In this document: one piece after another, positions 1 through 8,736 of the stretch
How the letters are laid out: every line of letters begins with the position of its first letter
Position numbering within the stretch: position 1 is the first letter of the stretch
Source: Rhodobacterales bacterium
GTDB lineage: Bacteria; Pseudomonadota; Alphaproteobacteria; Rhodobacterales; Rhodobacteraceae
Length of the DNA: 64,000 bases
Assembly (NCBI GenBank): GCA_021155205.1
Contig: JAJNPS010000052.1
Span: forward strand, 1-64,000
Reading direction: 5' to 3'
The notes under the pieces: model-generated
The model's input: the letters and a program-made list of their open reading frames with translations, nothing else
What the model was told of the DNA's origin: nothing
Database searches by the model: none
Position numbers and translations under genes: made by a program

Positions 1-141
1 CCTTCCTTGCCTGGAACCAAGGGCGCGATGGCCGCCCACTGCCTGTCCGTCAATGTCCGTCTGCTCAAGATCGCCTCCGTTTTCGATCTTGAATCAGAAC
101 TTAACTCAAAGCGGAATCCCTCAAATGCAGACGCCGCCTAG
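1..141 (+). CDS. C-terminal fragment of an unidentified protein, cut by the window edge
   Basis: The first frame is open from base 1 to a TAG at 139-141 and encodes 46 residues ending in NPSNADAA. The upstream part lies outside the window. The composition is less biased than its neighbours, and I recognise no family. It could be the tail of a transposase or of an ordinary enzyme; nothing visible decides between these. Being open from the edge is weak evidence of coding. Confidence 0.35.
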   Translation, partial: PSLPGTKGAMAAHCLSVNVRLLKIASVFDLESELNSKRNPSNADAA

Positions 142-360
142 GGGACAAGTTCGTCATGGCAGCGCCACGACCATGCCCCAAGCCTCACCGCACAATCCGC
201 AGCCTTTGGTTAAAGCACGCAGCTGCCACAAATGCGGGCAATCGCGCGTCCCGTATGGCCAGTCTGGGCGCCCGATCCATGGCGCGCAAGTTTGCCGCCC
301 AAAGTCCGGTCTCGTTGAGGTAGACTGCCCCCAACCACCAGCATGAATCGGGGATGATCC
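142..360. other. Intergenic stretch without recognisable gene
   Basis: About 220 bases between the partial ORF and the aldolase. Open frames here on both strands are shadows without recognisable protein content. It presumably carries the aldolase promoter, but no convincing -35/-10 pair stands out. Confidence 0.4.
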
Positions 361-1107
361 ATGAACCAGCATGCCAGCCTGACCCATTGGGCCCTGCGCA
401 GCGACCTTGCGGCGGCATTCCGCTGGGCCGCGCGGCTGAACCTGCACGAGGCGGTCGCCAACCATTTCTCGGTCGCCGTCAATGACGGCGGCACGCAGTT
501 CCTGATCAATCCCAATGGCCGCCATTTCAGCCGGATCACCGCCTCAAGCCTGGTCGAGATCGACGCCAATGATCCCGCGACGTTGCGCCGCCCGGATGCT
601 CCTGATCCCACCGCCTGGGGTTTGCACGGGTCCATCCACCGCGCCTGCCCACATGCGGTGTGCGTCATGCATGTGCATTCCATCCATGCGACGGTGCTGG
701 CCAGCCTTGCGGACAGCCGCCTGCCCGCGATCGACCAGAATTCAGCGATGTTTCACAACCGCGTGGTGATCGACGATTGCTATGGCGGCATGGCATTTGA
801 GGCGGAAGGTGCGCGTTGTGCCGCCCTCCTGGCCGATCCAAGGATCACCGCCATGGTCATGGGCAACCACGGCATTCTGGTCGTCGGACGCAACGTCGCC
901 GAAACGTTCAACCGCCTCTATTACTTCGAGCGTGCTGCCGAGACCTACATCCGCGCCTTGCAGACGGGCCGCCCCCTGCGCGTGTTGCCCGACGACGTCG
1001 CTGAAAAGACCGCCCGAGAATGGGAGGCCTATCCAGGTTTTGCCGTGGCGCACCTGGCCGAGATGAAAGCGATCCTTGACGCCGATGACCCGGGATATGC
1101 GTCCTGA
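361..1107 (+). CDS. Class II aldolase/adducin family protein
   Basis: A 248-residue cytosolic protein of the class II aldolase/adducin fold, a family of zinc-dependent aldolases, epimerases and decarboxylases such as fuculose-phosphate aldolase. The metal-binding pattern is visible: His104-Val-His106 and His170 in an NHG motif. An ATG with GGGGA just upstream sets the start. It is followed after 116 bases by choline-sulfatase on the same strand. The substrate cannot be read from the sequence; the neighbourhood of quaternary-amine genes suggests, but does not show, a role in osmolyte-derived carbon use. The family assignment is firm, the reaction is open. Confidence 0.85.
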   Translation: MNQHASLTHWALRSDLAAAFRWAARLNLHEAVANHFSVAVNDGGTQFLINPNGRHFSRITASSLVEIDANDPATLRRPDAPDPTAWGLHGSIHRACPHAVCVMHVHSIHATVLASLADSRLPAIDQNSAMFHNRVVIDDCYGGMAFEAEGARCAALLADPRITAMVMGNHGILVVGRNVAETFNRLYYFERAAETYIRALQTGRPLRVLPDDVAEKTAREWEAYPGFAVAHLAEMKAILDADDPGYAS

Positions 1108-1223
1108 CGCGGGCGTCCGGATCCTCGTTCAGACCCATCGACATTTGCATTCGAAAGCGTCGTTTCTGCACAAGCCCGCAACGGCGCGTTGCCCGAGGAA
1201 CGTGGCCAGACCGGAGGATGCCA

Positions 1224-2729
1224 ATGACCCGACCGAACATTCTGATCCTGATGGTCGATCAGTTGACCGGCACGCTGTTCCCCGACGGTCCGGCGCCGTT
1301 CCTGCAGGCCCCGAACCTGCGTGCGCTGGCGGCGAGAGCCGTCCGCTTTCAGAACGCCTACACCGCCAGCCCCCTTTGCGCCCCGGCCCGCGCGGCCTTC
1401 ATGTCCGGCCAGCTTCCCCGCCGCACCCGGGTCTATGACAACGCCGCCGAGTTCGCCTCCGACATCCCGACCTATGCTCATCACCTGCGCCGGGCGGGCT
1501 ATCAGACCGCCCTTTCCGGCAAGATGCATTTCGTCGGCCCCGATCAGCTTCACGGCTTCGAGGACCGCCTGACCACCGACATCTACCCGGCGGATTTCGG
1601 CTGGACCCCCGACTATCGCAAACCCGGTGAGCGGATCGACTGGTGGTATCACAACCTTGGTTCGGTCACCGGCGCAGGTGTGGCCGAGATCACCAACCAG
1701 CTGGAATATGACGACGATGTCGCCCACCAGGCGGTGCAGAAACTCTATGATCTGTCGCGCCAGGCTGATCCCCGACCCTGGAGCCTGACCGTCAGTTTCA
1801 CCCATCCCCACGACCCTTTTGTCGCGCGGCGCAAGTACTGGGATCTCTACGAAAATGCCGCGGAGCTGGAACCGCCCGCACCCCTCGCCTATGACGACAT
1901 GGACCCCCACAGCCAGCGGCTGATGGATGCCTGTGACTGGCGCGGCCTTGAAGTGACGCCCGGACACATCCGCCGCGCCCGCCAGGGTTACTTCGCCAAT
2001 ATCAGCTATGTTGACGACAAGATCGGCGAAATTCTCGCCACCCTGACCGCCACGCGGCAAGAGGCGATCATCCTCTTTGTCTCCGACCACGGCGAAATGC
2101 TGGGCCGCCGCGGCCTGTGGTTCAAGATGAACTTCTTTGAAGGCGCGTCCCGTGTTCCCCTGATGATCGCTGCCCCCGGCCTTGATCCCCAGCGCATCGA
2201 CACACCCGTCTCCACGATTGATGTGACACCGACCCTTTGCGACCTCGCGGGCATCTCGATGGACGACATCGCGCCCTGGACCGACGGCCAATCCCTTGTC
2301 CCGCTTGCCACCGGCACCCCCCGAACCACCCCCGTCGCAATGGAATACGCCGCCGAAGGCACGATCACGCCCATGGTCGCCCTGCGTCAGGGGGCCTGGA
2401 AATACATCCACTGCCCCGCCGATCCCGACCTGCTCTATGACGTGACCAATGATCCCGATGAAACCACAAACCTCTGCGATGACCCCCGCGCCGCTGACAT
2501 CCTCGCGCATTTTCGCGCCGAGGTGGCCGCGCGCTGGGATCTGCCCGCCTACGACGCCGAGGTCCGCCAATCCCAGGCCCGCCGCTGGGTGGTGTATGAG
2601 GCGCTGCGCAACGGGGCCTACTACCCCTGGGACCACCAGCCTCTGCGCGCCGCGTCGGAGCGTTACATGCGCAACCACATGGATTTGAACGTGCTGGAGG
2701 ACAGCAAGCGCTTTCCGCGCGGGGAATAG
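1224..2729 (+). CDS. betC: Choline-sulfatase
   Basis: A 501-residue type I sulfatase predicted to hydrolyse choline-O-sulfate to choline and sulfate in the cytoplasm. The sulfatase signature CAPAR lies at residues 52-56, where Cys52 would be converted to formylglycine. MVDQ near the N-terminus (Asp12) and the later SDHGEMLG supply metal ligands. The C-terminal choline-sulfatase extension, with YYPWDHQP and an end rich in Arg/Asn, matches BetC of rhizobia as I remember it. The ATG at 1224 is preferred over that at 1218 because GGAGG at 1213-1217 has proper spacing only to 1224. It faces the GMC dehydrogenase, which could oxidise the released choline. Confidence 0.93.
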   Translation: MTRPNILILMVDQLTGTLFPDGPAPFLQAPNLRALAARAVRFQNAYTASPLCAPARAAFMSGQLPRRTRVYDNAAEFASDIPTYAHHLRRAGYQTALSGKMHFVGPDQLHGFEDRLTTDIYPADFGWTPDYRKPGERIDWWYHNLGSVTGAGVAEITNQLEYDDDVAHQAVQKLYDLSRQADPRPWSLTVSFTHPHDPFVARRKYWDLYENAAELEPPAPLAYDDMDPHSQRLMDACDWRGLEVTPGHIRRARQGYFANISYVDDKIGEILATLTATRQEAIILFVSDHGEMLGRRGLWFKMNFFEGASRVPLMIAAPGLDPQRIDTPVSTIDVTPTLCDLAGISMDDIAPWTDGQSLVPLATGTPRTTPVAMEYAAEGTITPMVALRQGAWKYIHCPADPDLLYDVTNDPDETTNLCDDPRAADILAHFRAEVAARWDLPAYDAEVRQSQARRWVVYEALRNGAYYPWDHQPLRAASERYMRNHMDLNVLEDSKRFPRGE

Positions 2730-2744
2730 GCGGACAGGCCGGAC

Positions 2745-2774
2745 GCTCCGCGGGGGATATTTGTAGAAGAGAAG
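2745..2774 (+). repeat. Gene-end motif, copy 1
   Basis: Fifteen bases after the betC stop. The core GGGGGATATTT followed by an AGAAGAGAAG tail recurs, with variation, at several gene ends in this window (8517, 8673, 15882, 19974, and a worn copy at 53529). Copy 2 lies in inverted orientation 7 bases on, so that each of the two convergent genes ends in one copy. A 3'-end processing or termination role is an inference. Confidence 0.6.
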
Positions 2775-2781
2775 AAATCCG

Positions 2782-2814
2782 CTTCTGCTTTGCCGAAATA
2801 CTCCCGCCGGAGGC
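2782..2814 (-). repeat. Gene-end motif, copy 2 (inverted)
   Basis: Read on the minus strand this begins GCCTCCGGCGGGAGTATTT and ends in a CAAAGCAGAAG tail. It directly follows the stop of the GMC oxidoreductase (2817). It pairs with the facing copy 1. Confidence 0.6.
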
Positions 2815-2816
2815 GC

Positions 2817-4427
2817 TTACCTTGCGTCCTTCAGCACCATCTCGGCACCCTTCCACCCCATCAGGATTGCGGGCGCATTCGTGTTCCCCGCGATCAGGTT
2901 CGGGAACGCGCTGGCATCGACCACGCGCAAGCCCGCCACTCCATGCACCCGGCACCTCGCATTGACCACCGATGTCGCCGCATCCCGGCCCATCCGCGCC
3001 GTGCAACTGGGGTGATAGACCGTCCCCGACCGCGCACGGAAATCGTCGATCAGGGCCTCGTCCGACTGCACTGTCGGGCCGGGCCGCAATTCCTCGGCCA
3101 CCAGCCGCGCAAAGGCCGGTTGGCTCGCTATCTTCCGCAGGAACTTCACCGCCGCCAGCATCTCGGCCACGTCATGATCGGTGGAAAACGCATTCGCCGT
3201 GATCACCGGATGCGCCAAGGGATCGGCGGAGCGCAGCCGGATATGCCCCCGGCTCGTCGGGCGACAGTTCGACAGGCCAAGCGACAGGCCCGAAAACGGG
3301 TCCGGCGTCAGCAGGGGCCGCTCCCCCGCGCGCGGTAGCAGGGTCGAAAACGCCTGCATGTACAGTTGCATATTGGGTCGCGGCAGATCCGGCGCGGTGC
3401 GAAAGAACCCGCCCCCATGGTTGATCGACTTGGCCAGCGGCCCTTCGCTGGTCAAGAGATACTGCAGCCCGACCATCAGTTTGCCCCACCAGGGCCGCAG
3501 CACGTCATTGTAGGTCGGCACCTTCATGGCCCATGTGTAGTTGATCCCCTGATGGTCGCTGAGGTGATCGCCCACATTCGCATTCTCGCGCAGGACCGCA
3601 ATGCCAAGACGCTGCAACAGCCCCCCCGGTCCCACACCCGACAGTTGCAACAACTGCGGCGAGTTGATCGCCCCCCCCGACAGGATCACTTCCGCCTTGC
3701 AGCGCAGAGTCAGTTTTTGCCCGCCCCGAAGATACTCCACCCCGACCGCGCGGCCCCCTTCGATGATCACCCGCGTCGCCTGGGCCCCGGTGATCACCTG
3801 CAAATTCGACCGCCGCATCGCAGGCCGCAGAAACGCCCGCGCCGTCGAATTGCGCCGCCCGCCCTTGATCGTCATCTGGTAGATGCCGGCGCCTTCCTGC
3901 TCCGCGCCGTTGAAATCCGCGTTCTCCGCCAGCCCGGCCTGCCCGCAGGCCGCGACGTAGTCCTTTACCAGCGGATGCAGGCCCCGGCGATTGGCGCTGA
4001 TGAACAACGGCCCGCCCGCGCCGCGAAAATCGTCGCCCCCGGCTTCGGTATCCTCGATGGCGCGATAGGCCGACAGGCACTCATCCCACCCCCAACCGGG
4101 ATTTTCCGCCCCCCAATCCTCGTAATCCGCCCGGTGCCCCCGGATCCACACCATCGCGTTGATCGACGACGACCCGCCAAGGATTTTCCCGCGCGGCCAG
4201 TGATCGCGGTTGCCGTTCAGCCCCGGATCGGCCTCGGCCGCATACATCCAGTTGACCGCCGGGTTGTAGAACAGCTTGCCATATCCCAGCGGCATCGACA
4301 CGAAAAACCGCCGGTCCGTCCCCCCCGCCTCAAGCAGCGTGACGCGGTGGCGGCCACTGGCCGTCAGGCGGTCGGCGAGCACGCATCCGGCGGACCCGGC
4401 ACCGATGATGATGTAGTCGCTGTTCAT
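2817..4427 (-). CDS. GMC-family FAD oxidoreductase, choline-dehydrogenase-like
   Basis: A 536-residue glucose-methanol-choline oxidoreductase that would oxidise an alcohol to an aldehyde with FAD. The dinucleotide-binding GAGSAG is at residues 9-14. The middle carries the usual GGSSSINAM and GAINSPQLL signatures, and the C-terminus has the active-site His472 (YHPSC) and Asn515 (GNTNAP). The ATG at 4427 follows AGGGAAC; an open frame extends 131 codons further upstream, but the Rossmann motif fixes this start. It converges with betC, which fits choline oxidation to betaine aldehyde. GMC specificities are hard to call, so I give no betA symbol; other primary alcohols are possible. Confidence 0.85.
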   Translation of the reverse strand: MNSDYIIIGAGSAGCVLADRLTASGRHRVTLLEAGGTDRRFFVSMPLGYGKLFYNPAVNWMYAAEADPGLNGNRDHWPRGKILGGSSSINAMVWIRGHRADYEDWGAENPGWGWDECLSAYRAIEDTEAGGDDFRGAGGPLFISANRRGLHPLVKDYVAACGQAGLAENADFNGAEQEGAGIYQMTIKGGRRNSTARAFLRPAMRRSNLQVITGAQATRVIIEGGRAVGVEYLRGGQKLTLRCKAEVILSGGAINSPQLLQLSGVGPGGLLQRLGIAVLRENANVGDHLSDHQGINYTWAMKVPTYNDVLRPWWGKLMVGLQYLLTSEGPLAKSINHGGGFFRTAPDLPRPNMQLYMQAFSTLLPRAGERPLLTPDPFSGLSLGLSNCRPTSRGHIRLRSADPLAHPVITANAFSTDHDVAEMLAAVKFLRKIASQPAFARLVAEELRPGPTVQSDEALIDDFRARSGTVYHPSCTARMGRDAATSVVNARCRVHGVAGLRVVDASAFPNLIAGNTNAPAILMGWKGAEMVLKDAR

Positions 4428-4767
4428 GCTGTTCCCTGTACCCGCCCTGCGGACCGAACACGAATAGCGAGAGTTTCCATGGAACGTAAGGCAGGAACCG
4501 ACCCGGATGCGTCGGTATTTGTGGCCCGTCCGGTTCGGCACCGCTGGACCACCAGCACACAAAAGCGGCTGGGCACCTGCCTGCCGCTGTCTGACCTGGC
4601 AGGCGAACCCCGGGGCGCGACTGGCCCGGGACAGCAAAGTCGCCCACCTGCGGAAACGTCTTGAACCGCGCGCGGCTTCACTGCAACCTGTGGTCCGATC
4701 CGTGCTTTGGATGGATGATTGGCGCGCTGTCGGCGGCGCGTCCGCGTGGCATTTGAAAAGGCGAAAA

Positions 4768-5622
4768 GTGAACCGAGTCGTGATCCCCTTTGTTGCGCCC
4801 GGAAAAGGCGTTCCGCGCATCCTCTACCAGATTTTCATGGAAGGCTTTTCCGCCCAACCCGACAAGGTTCACGACGGTATCGCAGACATGCGGGCCAGAA
4901 ATCCCGGCTGGGACTACCGCTTTTATGACGCCGCCGCGGCCGAGCGGTTCATCAGGGACTTTTACGGCCCGGACATGCTGGCTGCCTATCTCAGGATAGA
5001 CCCCGTCTATTCGGCCGCAAGAAGCGATCTCTTGCGCTATCTTCTGTGCTATGCGCATGGCGGCGTTTATCTTGATACAAAGTCAACCGCGACACGGCCG
5101 CTGGATGATGTGCTTTTGGCGGATGACTGCTTTCTGATCGGCCAGTGGAAAGAACTCCGCGACCTTCCGGCGGCACAAAGCAGTCACCCTGAAACGCGCC
5201 ACATCGCCGGATGTGAATACGTCAACTGGTTTGTCGTCAGCGCGCCGGGCCATCCATTCCTGCGCGCGGTGATTGAACAGGTCCTGTCGAACATTTCGAC
5301 CTACAATCCGTTTCGTCAGGGCGTCGGACGGCATGCAGTCCTGCGCCTGACCGGACCGCTGGCCTATACCCTGGCAATCCACCCGATCCGCTCCGCGCAT
5401 CCCCACCGCTATGTCAGGTTTGATACGGATATCGGGTTTGAATATTCGATCTATGGCGATCCGTTCAGCCATCGGACCCAGTTTGGAAAGCACTACTCGA
5501 CGGCCACGCGCCCGTTGACTATCGGCAATCCGGTGCGGCGCCATGCCACCGAGATCCTTTATGGCAGGATTACTCCCTTCGTCGAGAGGGTCCGCAACAA
5601 GCTCGCACGTCTTGTCCGCTAA
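4768..5622 (+). CDS. Glycosyltransferase with sugar-binding DxD-region (GT32/capsular type)
   Basis: A 284-residue protein of the glycosyltransferase family that includes capsular polysaccharide and Och1-like enzymes. The family's pattern is present: IPRIL-type N-terminus (VPRILYQIFMEGF), NPGWDYRFYD, then ARSDLLRYLLCYAHGGVYLD. The usual DxD is Asp103-Thr-Lys105, so the second acid is Lys, a form I recall in bacterial members. The GTG at 4768 is preferred because AAAAGG lies 6 bases upstream; an ATG at 4711 would add 19 residues. It stands alone between the divergent GMC gene and the convergent hydratase gene. The acceptor is unknown; a surface polysaccharide is likely. Confidence 0.75.
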   Translation: MNRVVIPFVAPGKGVPRILYQIFMEGFSAQPDKVHDGIADMRARNPGWDYRFYDAAAAERFIRDFYGPDMLAAYLRIDPVYSAARSDLLRYLLCYAHGGVYLDTKSTATRPLDDVLLADDCFLIGQWKELRDLPAAQSSHPETRHIAGCEYVNWFVVSAPGHPFLRAVIEQVLSNISTYNPFRQGVGRHAVLRLTGPLAYTLAIHPIRSAHPHRYVRFDTDIGFEYSIYGDPFSHRTQFGKHYSTATRPLTIGNPVRRHATEILYGRITPFVERVRNKLARLVR

Positions 5623-5698
5623 ACGGCACGGCGCGGACGACTGGCCGCGGCCCTGGTCTTGGACGTCCACCCCCCGGCGGTCAATCCAAAGGCGGCGC

Positions 5699-6493
5699 TC
5701 ACCGCCCCTTCCAGACCGGATCGCGCTTTTCCGCAAACGCCCGCGCCCCCTCCAGCTGATCCTCCGACGAATACAACCGATCCACCGTTGCGAACTGCCG
5801 CTTCGTCACCCGGTTCAGCGCGTCCTGAAACCGCATGCCTTCGGCCTCGCGCACCACTTCCTTGATCGCCGCATAGACCAGCGGCGGCCCGCTTTCCAGC
5901 AGCCGCGCCAGCGCCCAGGCCTTGTCCAGCAACTCCCCTGGCGTCGTGATTTCCTTCACGATCCCCCAGCGCCGCGCCTCCTCGGCGTCAAACCACCGCC
6001 CCGTCAGCAACAGGTCCATCGCGACATGATAGGGGATGCGTTTCGGGAGCTTGATCGACGCCGCATCCGCCACCGTCCCTGACCGGATTTCCGGCAAAGC
6101 AAAGGTCGCATTGTCGGAACACAGGATCAGGTCGCAGGACAGCGCCAGTTCCAGCCCGCCGCCGCAGCAGATGCCATTGACCGCCGCGATCACCGGCTTG
6201 TTCAGGTGCGGCAGTTCCTGCAGGCCGCCGAACCCGCCAACCCCGTAATCGCCATCGACGGCATCGCCGTCTGCCGCCGCCTTCAAATCCCATCCGGGGC
6301 AAAAGAATTTTTCCCCCGCCGCGCGCAGGATGCAGATTCGCAGACTGTCATCGTCCCGGTATGCCCGAAAGGTCAGCCCCATGATCCGGCTGGTCTTCAG
6401 GTCGATCGCATTGGCCTTGGGCCGGTCCAGCGTGACCTCCAGCACCGCCCCCTCGCGGCGCGTGCGGATCGGCCCTTCGCTCAGCATCTCCAT
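5699..6493 (-). CDS. caiD: Carnitinyl-CoA dehydratase / crotonobetainyl-CoA hydratase type enzyme
   Basis: A 264-residue crotonase-fold enzyme. It resembles E. coli CaiD as I remember it over the whole length: DRPKANAID near the N-terminus, GEKFF..GWDLKAAA, NKPVIAAVNG, the oxyanion-hole glycines in CCGGGLELAL, and the identical C-terminal end FAEKRDPVWKGR. The inferred reaction is hydration of crotonobetainyl-CoA to L-carnitinyl-CoA. AGGAGG in the end of the upstream ligase gene serves the ATG at 6493; only one base separates the two genes, so they are co-translated. The surrounding carnitine genes support the specific call over a generic enoyl-CoA hydratase. Confidence 0.85.
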   Translation of the reverse strand: MEMLSEGPIRTRREGAVLEVTLDRPKANAIDLKTSRIMGLTFRAYRDDDSLRICILRAAGEKFFCPGWDLKAAADGDAVDGDYGVGGFGGLQELPHLNKPVIAAVNGICCGGGLELALSCDLILCSDNATFALPEIRSGTVADAASIKLPKRIPYHVAMDLLLTGRWFDAEEARRWGIVKEITTPGELLDKAWALARLLESGPPLVYAAIKEVVREAEGMRFQDALNRVTKRQFATVDRLYSSEDQLEGARAFAEKRDPVWKGR

Positions 6494-6494
6494 C

Positions 6495-8471
6495 CTACGC
6501 CCTCCTGATCAGCGCATCGACCGCGATGGCACCCGTCTCGCGGACCATCACCGGGTTCAACTCGATTTCCTCAAAGGTCGGATTACCCGCCATCAGCGCG
6601 CCCAGCCGAACCGCCATCGCCGCCACCGCCGCCACATCCGCCCGAGGTCGCCCGCGATACCCGTCCAGCAGCGGCCATAGCCGCAACCGCCGCATCCCGG
6701 CGACCACCTCCGCCTCCGTCACCGGCCAGATCATCGTCACCGTATCCGCCAGCACCTCTGCTGTCACCCCACCCATCCCGATGGTCAGGCTGACCCCATA
6801 AACCGGATCACGCCGCAGGCCGAGCAGCATCTCGGCCACCGCGCCCCCGACCATCTCTTCCAGCAGATAGCCCGTGGCCCCCGGCATCACCGCCTGGCCC
6901 GCCAGCGAGGCCAGCCCCAGCCGCACCGCGCCCGCCTCGGTCTTGTGCGCAAAGCCAAGGCCCTTCAACGCGTAGGGCGGGGTCAACCCCGCCACATCCA
7001 ACCCGCCAAGCAAACCCGCCGAAACCCCTCTCGGCACCGTAACCCCGACCGCGCGCAGCAGGTCTTTCGCCGCCGCCTCGTCCAGCATTTCCCCCGCCAC
7101 TACGACCGACCCCAAAGGCCGCCACCCCGCCGCCCCCGGCAAGGTCTGCGCCGCCCGTATCGCCGCCAACGCCGTCTCCAGCCCCATCAGCGTCGCCACG
7201 CCCTGATCCATCAACCGAATCGCATAGTCCTCATCGAAGTTCTCAGGCATCGAGGCCACCGGAAACGCCGGTACACCCGTCGCCCCCTGCGCCGCAACGA
7301 TGGCATTCAGCGCCGGCTGATATCCCGAAGGATCGCATCGATCCCCGCGCGGCGGGTCGATGATGAACATTCCCGCGTCGTACCCGCCCAGCATCGTCGT
7401 GAACACATCCGTCGTGCGCGGCCCGTCGCCCCAGATGAAGGTGTGATAATCCAGAGGGTTGGCAATCGTCACAATCGGCCCGAGGATCTCCCCCAGCCGC
7501 ACCCGCGCCGCATCCGACGGCGGCGGGAACTCCAGCCCGAAGGGTGCCGCCAGGTCCGCCACCAGCCCCGCCTCGCCGCCCGAGCAGGACAGCGAACACA
7601 GCCTTGTCCCCAATGTCCCATGCACGTGGAAAATCTTCAGCGTCTCGATCATCTCGGCAGGGGTGTTCACCTCCGCCACACCGATCTGCCGCAGAAACGC
7701 GCTCGACGCCGCCCCGCCCCCCGCCAGCGAGGCCGTATGCGACGCCGCCGCCGTCCGGCTCAACTCGGTCTTGCCAGACTTGATGCAGACGATCCCCTTG
7801 CCGAGCCTCCGCGCTGCCTCGGCCAATGCCGCGAAACTGGCCGCATCGTCGATCCCCTCGACATACATGCCGATCGCCGTTACGCGCGGATCGTCCAGAA
7901 GCGCCCCCGCCAGCTCCGCCAAGCCGACGACCGCCGCGTTCCCCAGGCACGCGACATAAGCCACCGGCAGCGCGCGCTTCTGCATCGTCATGTTGATCAC
8001 GATGTTCGAGGATTGGCTGAGCAATGCCACCCCCCGCTCCACACGGCGCCCGCCATGCTGGTCCGGCCACAGGAGTACGCCATCAAGGTAGTTGATCACC
8101 CCATAACAGTTCGGCCCCAGGATCGGCATGCCGCCCGCTGCAGCCACCAGCCGCGCCTGCAGTTCCGGCTCCCCCGCCTCGGTCCAGCCGCTCGCAAAGC
8201 AGATGGCTCCCCCGGCCCCCATCGCCGACAGTTCGGCCACGACGTCGACCGTGGCAAAACGGTTCACCCCGATGAAGGTCGCATCCGGCGGTTCAGGAAG
8301 ATCGGCCAGTGTCGGATGGGTTTTCAGCCCGCCAATCTCTGTCTTGGTCGGATGCACCGGCCAGACCGGCCCCGCGAACCCCATTTTGGCGCATTGCTCG
8401 ATGACATTCTGCGCCCAGCCTGCCCCCAGAACGGCGATGGATTTCGGGCGGAGAAGGCGGTTCAGGCGCAT
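6495..8471 (-). CDS. NDP-forming acyl-CoA ligase (acetate-CoA ligase family), probable gamma-butyrobetaine ligase
   Basis: A 658-residue fused-subunit acyl-CoA synthetase of the NDP-forming class. In order: a CoA-binding Rossmann domain (about 1-130), a succinyl-CoA-ligase-like domain (about 150-300) with the phosphohistidine motif SHTASLAG, and a C-terminal ATP-grasp domain. It would activate a carboxylic acid to its CoA thioester with ATP giving ADP. Its one-base link to the caiD-like gene and nearness to the carnitine genes make gamma-butyrobetaine or crotonobetaine the inferred substrate. E. coli uses an unrelated AMP-forming CaiC for this step. The family is certain, the substrate inferred. 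Confidence 0.85.
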   Translation of the reverse strand: MRLNRLLRPKSIAVLGAGWAQNVIEQCAKMGFAGPVWPVHPTKTEIGGLKTHPTLADLPEPPDATFIGVNRFATVDVVAELSAMGAGGAICFASGWTEAGEPELQARLVAAAGGMPILGPNCYGVINYLDGVLLWPDQHGGRRVERGVALLSQSSNIVINMTMQKRALPVAYVACLGNAAVVGLAELAGALLDDPRVTAIGMYVEGIDDAASFAALAEAARRLGKGIVCIKSGKTELSRTAAASHTASLAGGGAASSAFLRQIGVAEVNTPAEMIETLKIFHVHGTLGTRLCSLSCSGGEAGLVADLAAPFGLEFPPPSDAARVRLGEILGPIVTIANPLDYHTFIWGDGPRTTDVFTTMLGGYDAGMFIIDPPRGDRCDPSGYQPALNAIVAAQGATGVPAFPVASMPENFDEDYAIRLMDQGVATLMGLETALAAIRAAQTLPGAAGWRPLGSVVVAGEMLDEAAAKDLLRAVGVTVPRGVSAGLLGGLDVAGLTPPYALKGLGFAHKTEAGAVRLGLASLAGQAVMPGATGYLLEEMVGGAVAEMLLGLRRDPVYGVSLTIGMGGVTAEVLADTVTMIWPVTEAEVVAGMRRLRLWPLLDGYRGRPRADVAAVAAMAVRLGALMAGNPTFEEIELNPVMVRETGAIAVDALIRRA

Positions 8472-8516
8472 GCTCTGCAGTCTTCGGCACAGGGACGAGC
8501 GCCGGGGGCTGTCTGC

Positions 8517-8549
8517 CCCCGGACCCCCGAGGATATTTCCAAAGAGAAG
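8517..8549 (+). repeat. Gene-end motif, copy 3
   Basis: CCCCGGACCCCCGAGGATATTT followed by CCAAAGAGAAG; the G+C-rich front half differs from copies 1-2 but the ATATTT..AAAGAGAAG half is the same. It opens the gap just upstream of the ligase start and faces copy 4. Confidence 0.55.
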
Positions 8550-8672
8550 ATGCCAGGTAAAGGACGCCCTGCCCCGCGCGAACAGGACAGGGACGCTTCT
8601 CCTCTTGCGGTCATCGGCGTCCCCGCCTGTACCGCCCGATCAGAGTGGAGGGGTTTGGTTAACACTTCGTTG

Positions 8673-8726
8673 CTTCTTCTCTTTGCAAATATCCCACGGG
8701 GGGCCGGGGGGTGTGAAACCCCCCGC
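8673..8726 (-). repeat. Gene-end motif, copy 4 (inverted)
   Basis: On the minus strand this reads as a GGGGGG..CCCCCC stem (outer run GGGGGGTTTCACACCCCCC) followed by GGGATATTTGCAAAGAGAAG. It lies just after the stop of the acyl-CoA dehydrogenase (8737), as a terminator-like element would, but with an A-rich rather than T-rich tail. Confidence 0.55.
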
Positions 8727-8736
8727 TTCCGTCCCA

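Larger units (their letters stand above)
8472..8736. other. 265-base gap inside the carnitine gene run
   Basis: This gap separates the acyl-CoA dehydrogenase from the ligase, which lie on the same strand and otherwise in a tight series. It contains two facing copies of the gene-end motif (8517-8549 and 8673-8726) with about 120 bases between them. No ORF is credible. It may end the first transcript and start a second for ligase-caiD. Confidence 0.55.

Noticed and set aside
1029..2678. 549-residue open frame antisense to choline-sulfatase
   Set aside because: The plus strand has full sulfatase motifs and a good start; the antisense frame has low-complexity content typical of G+C-rich shadows.
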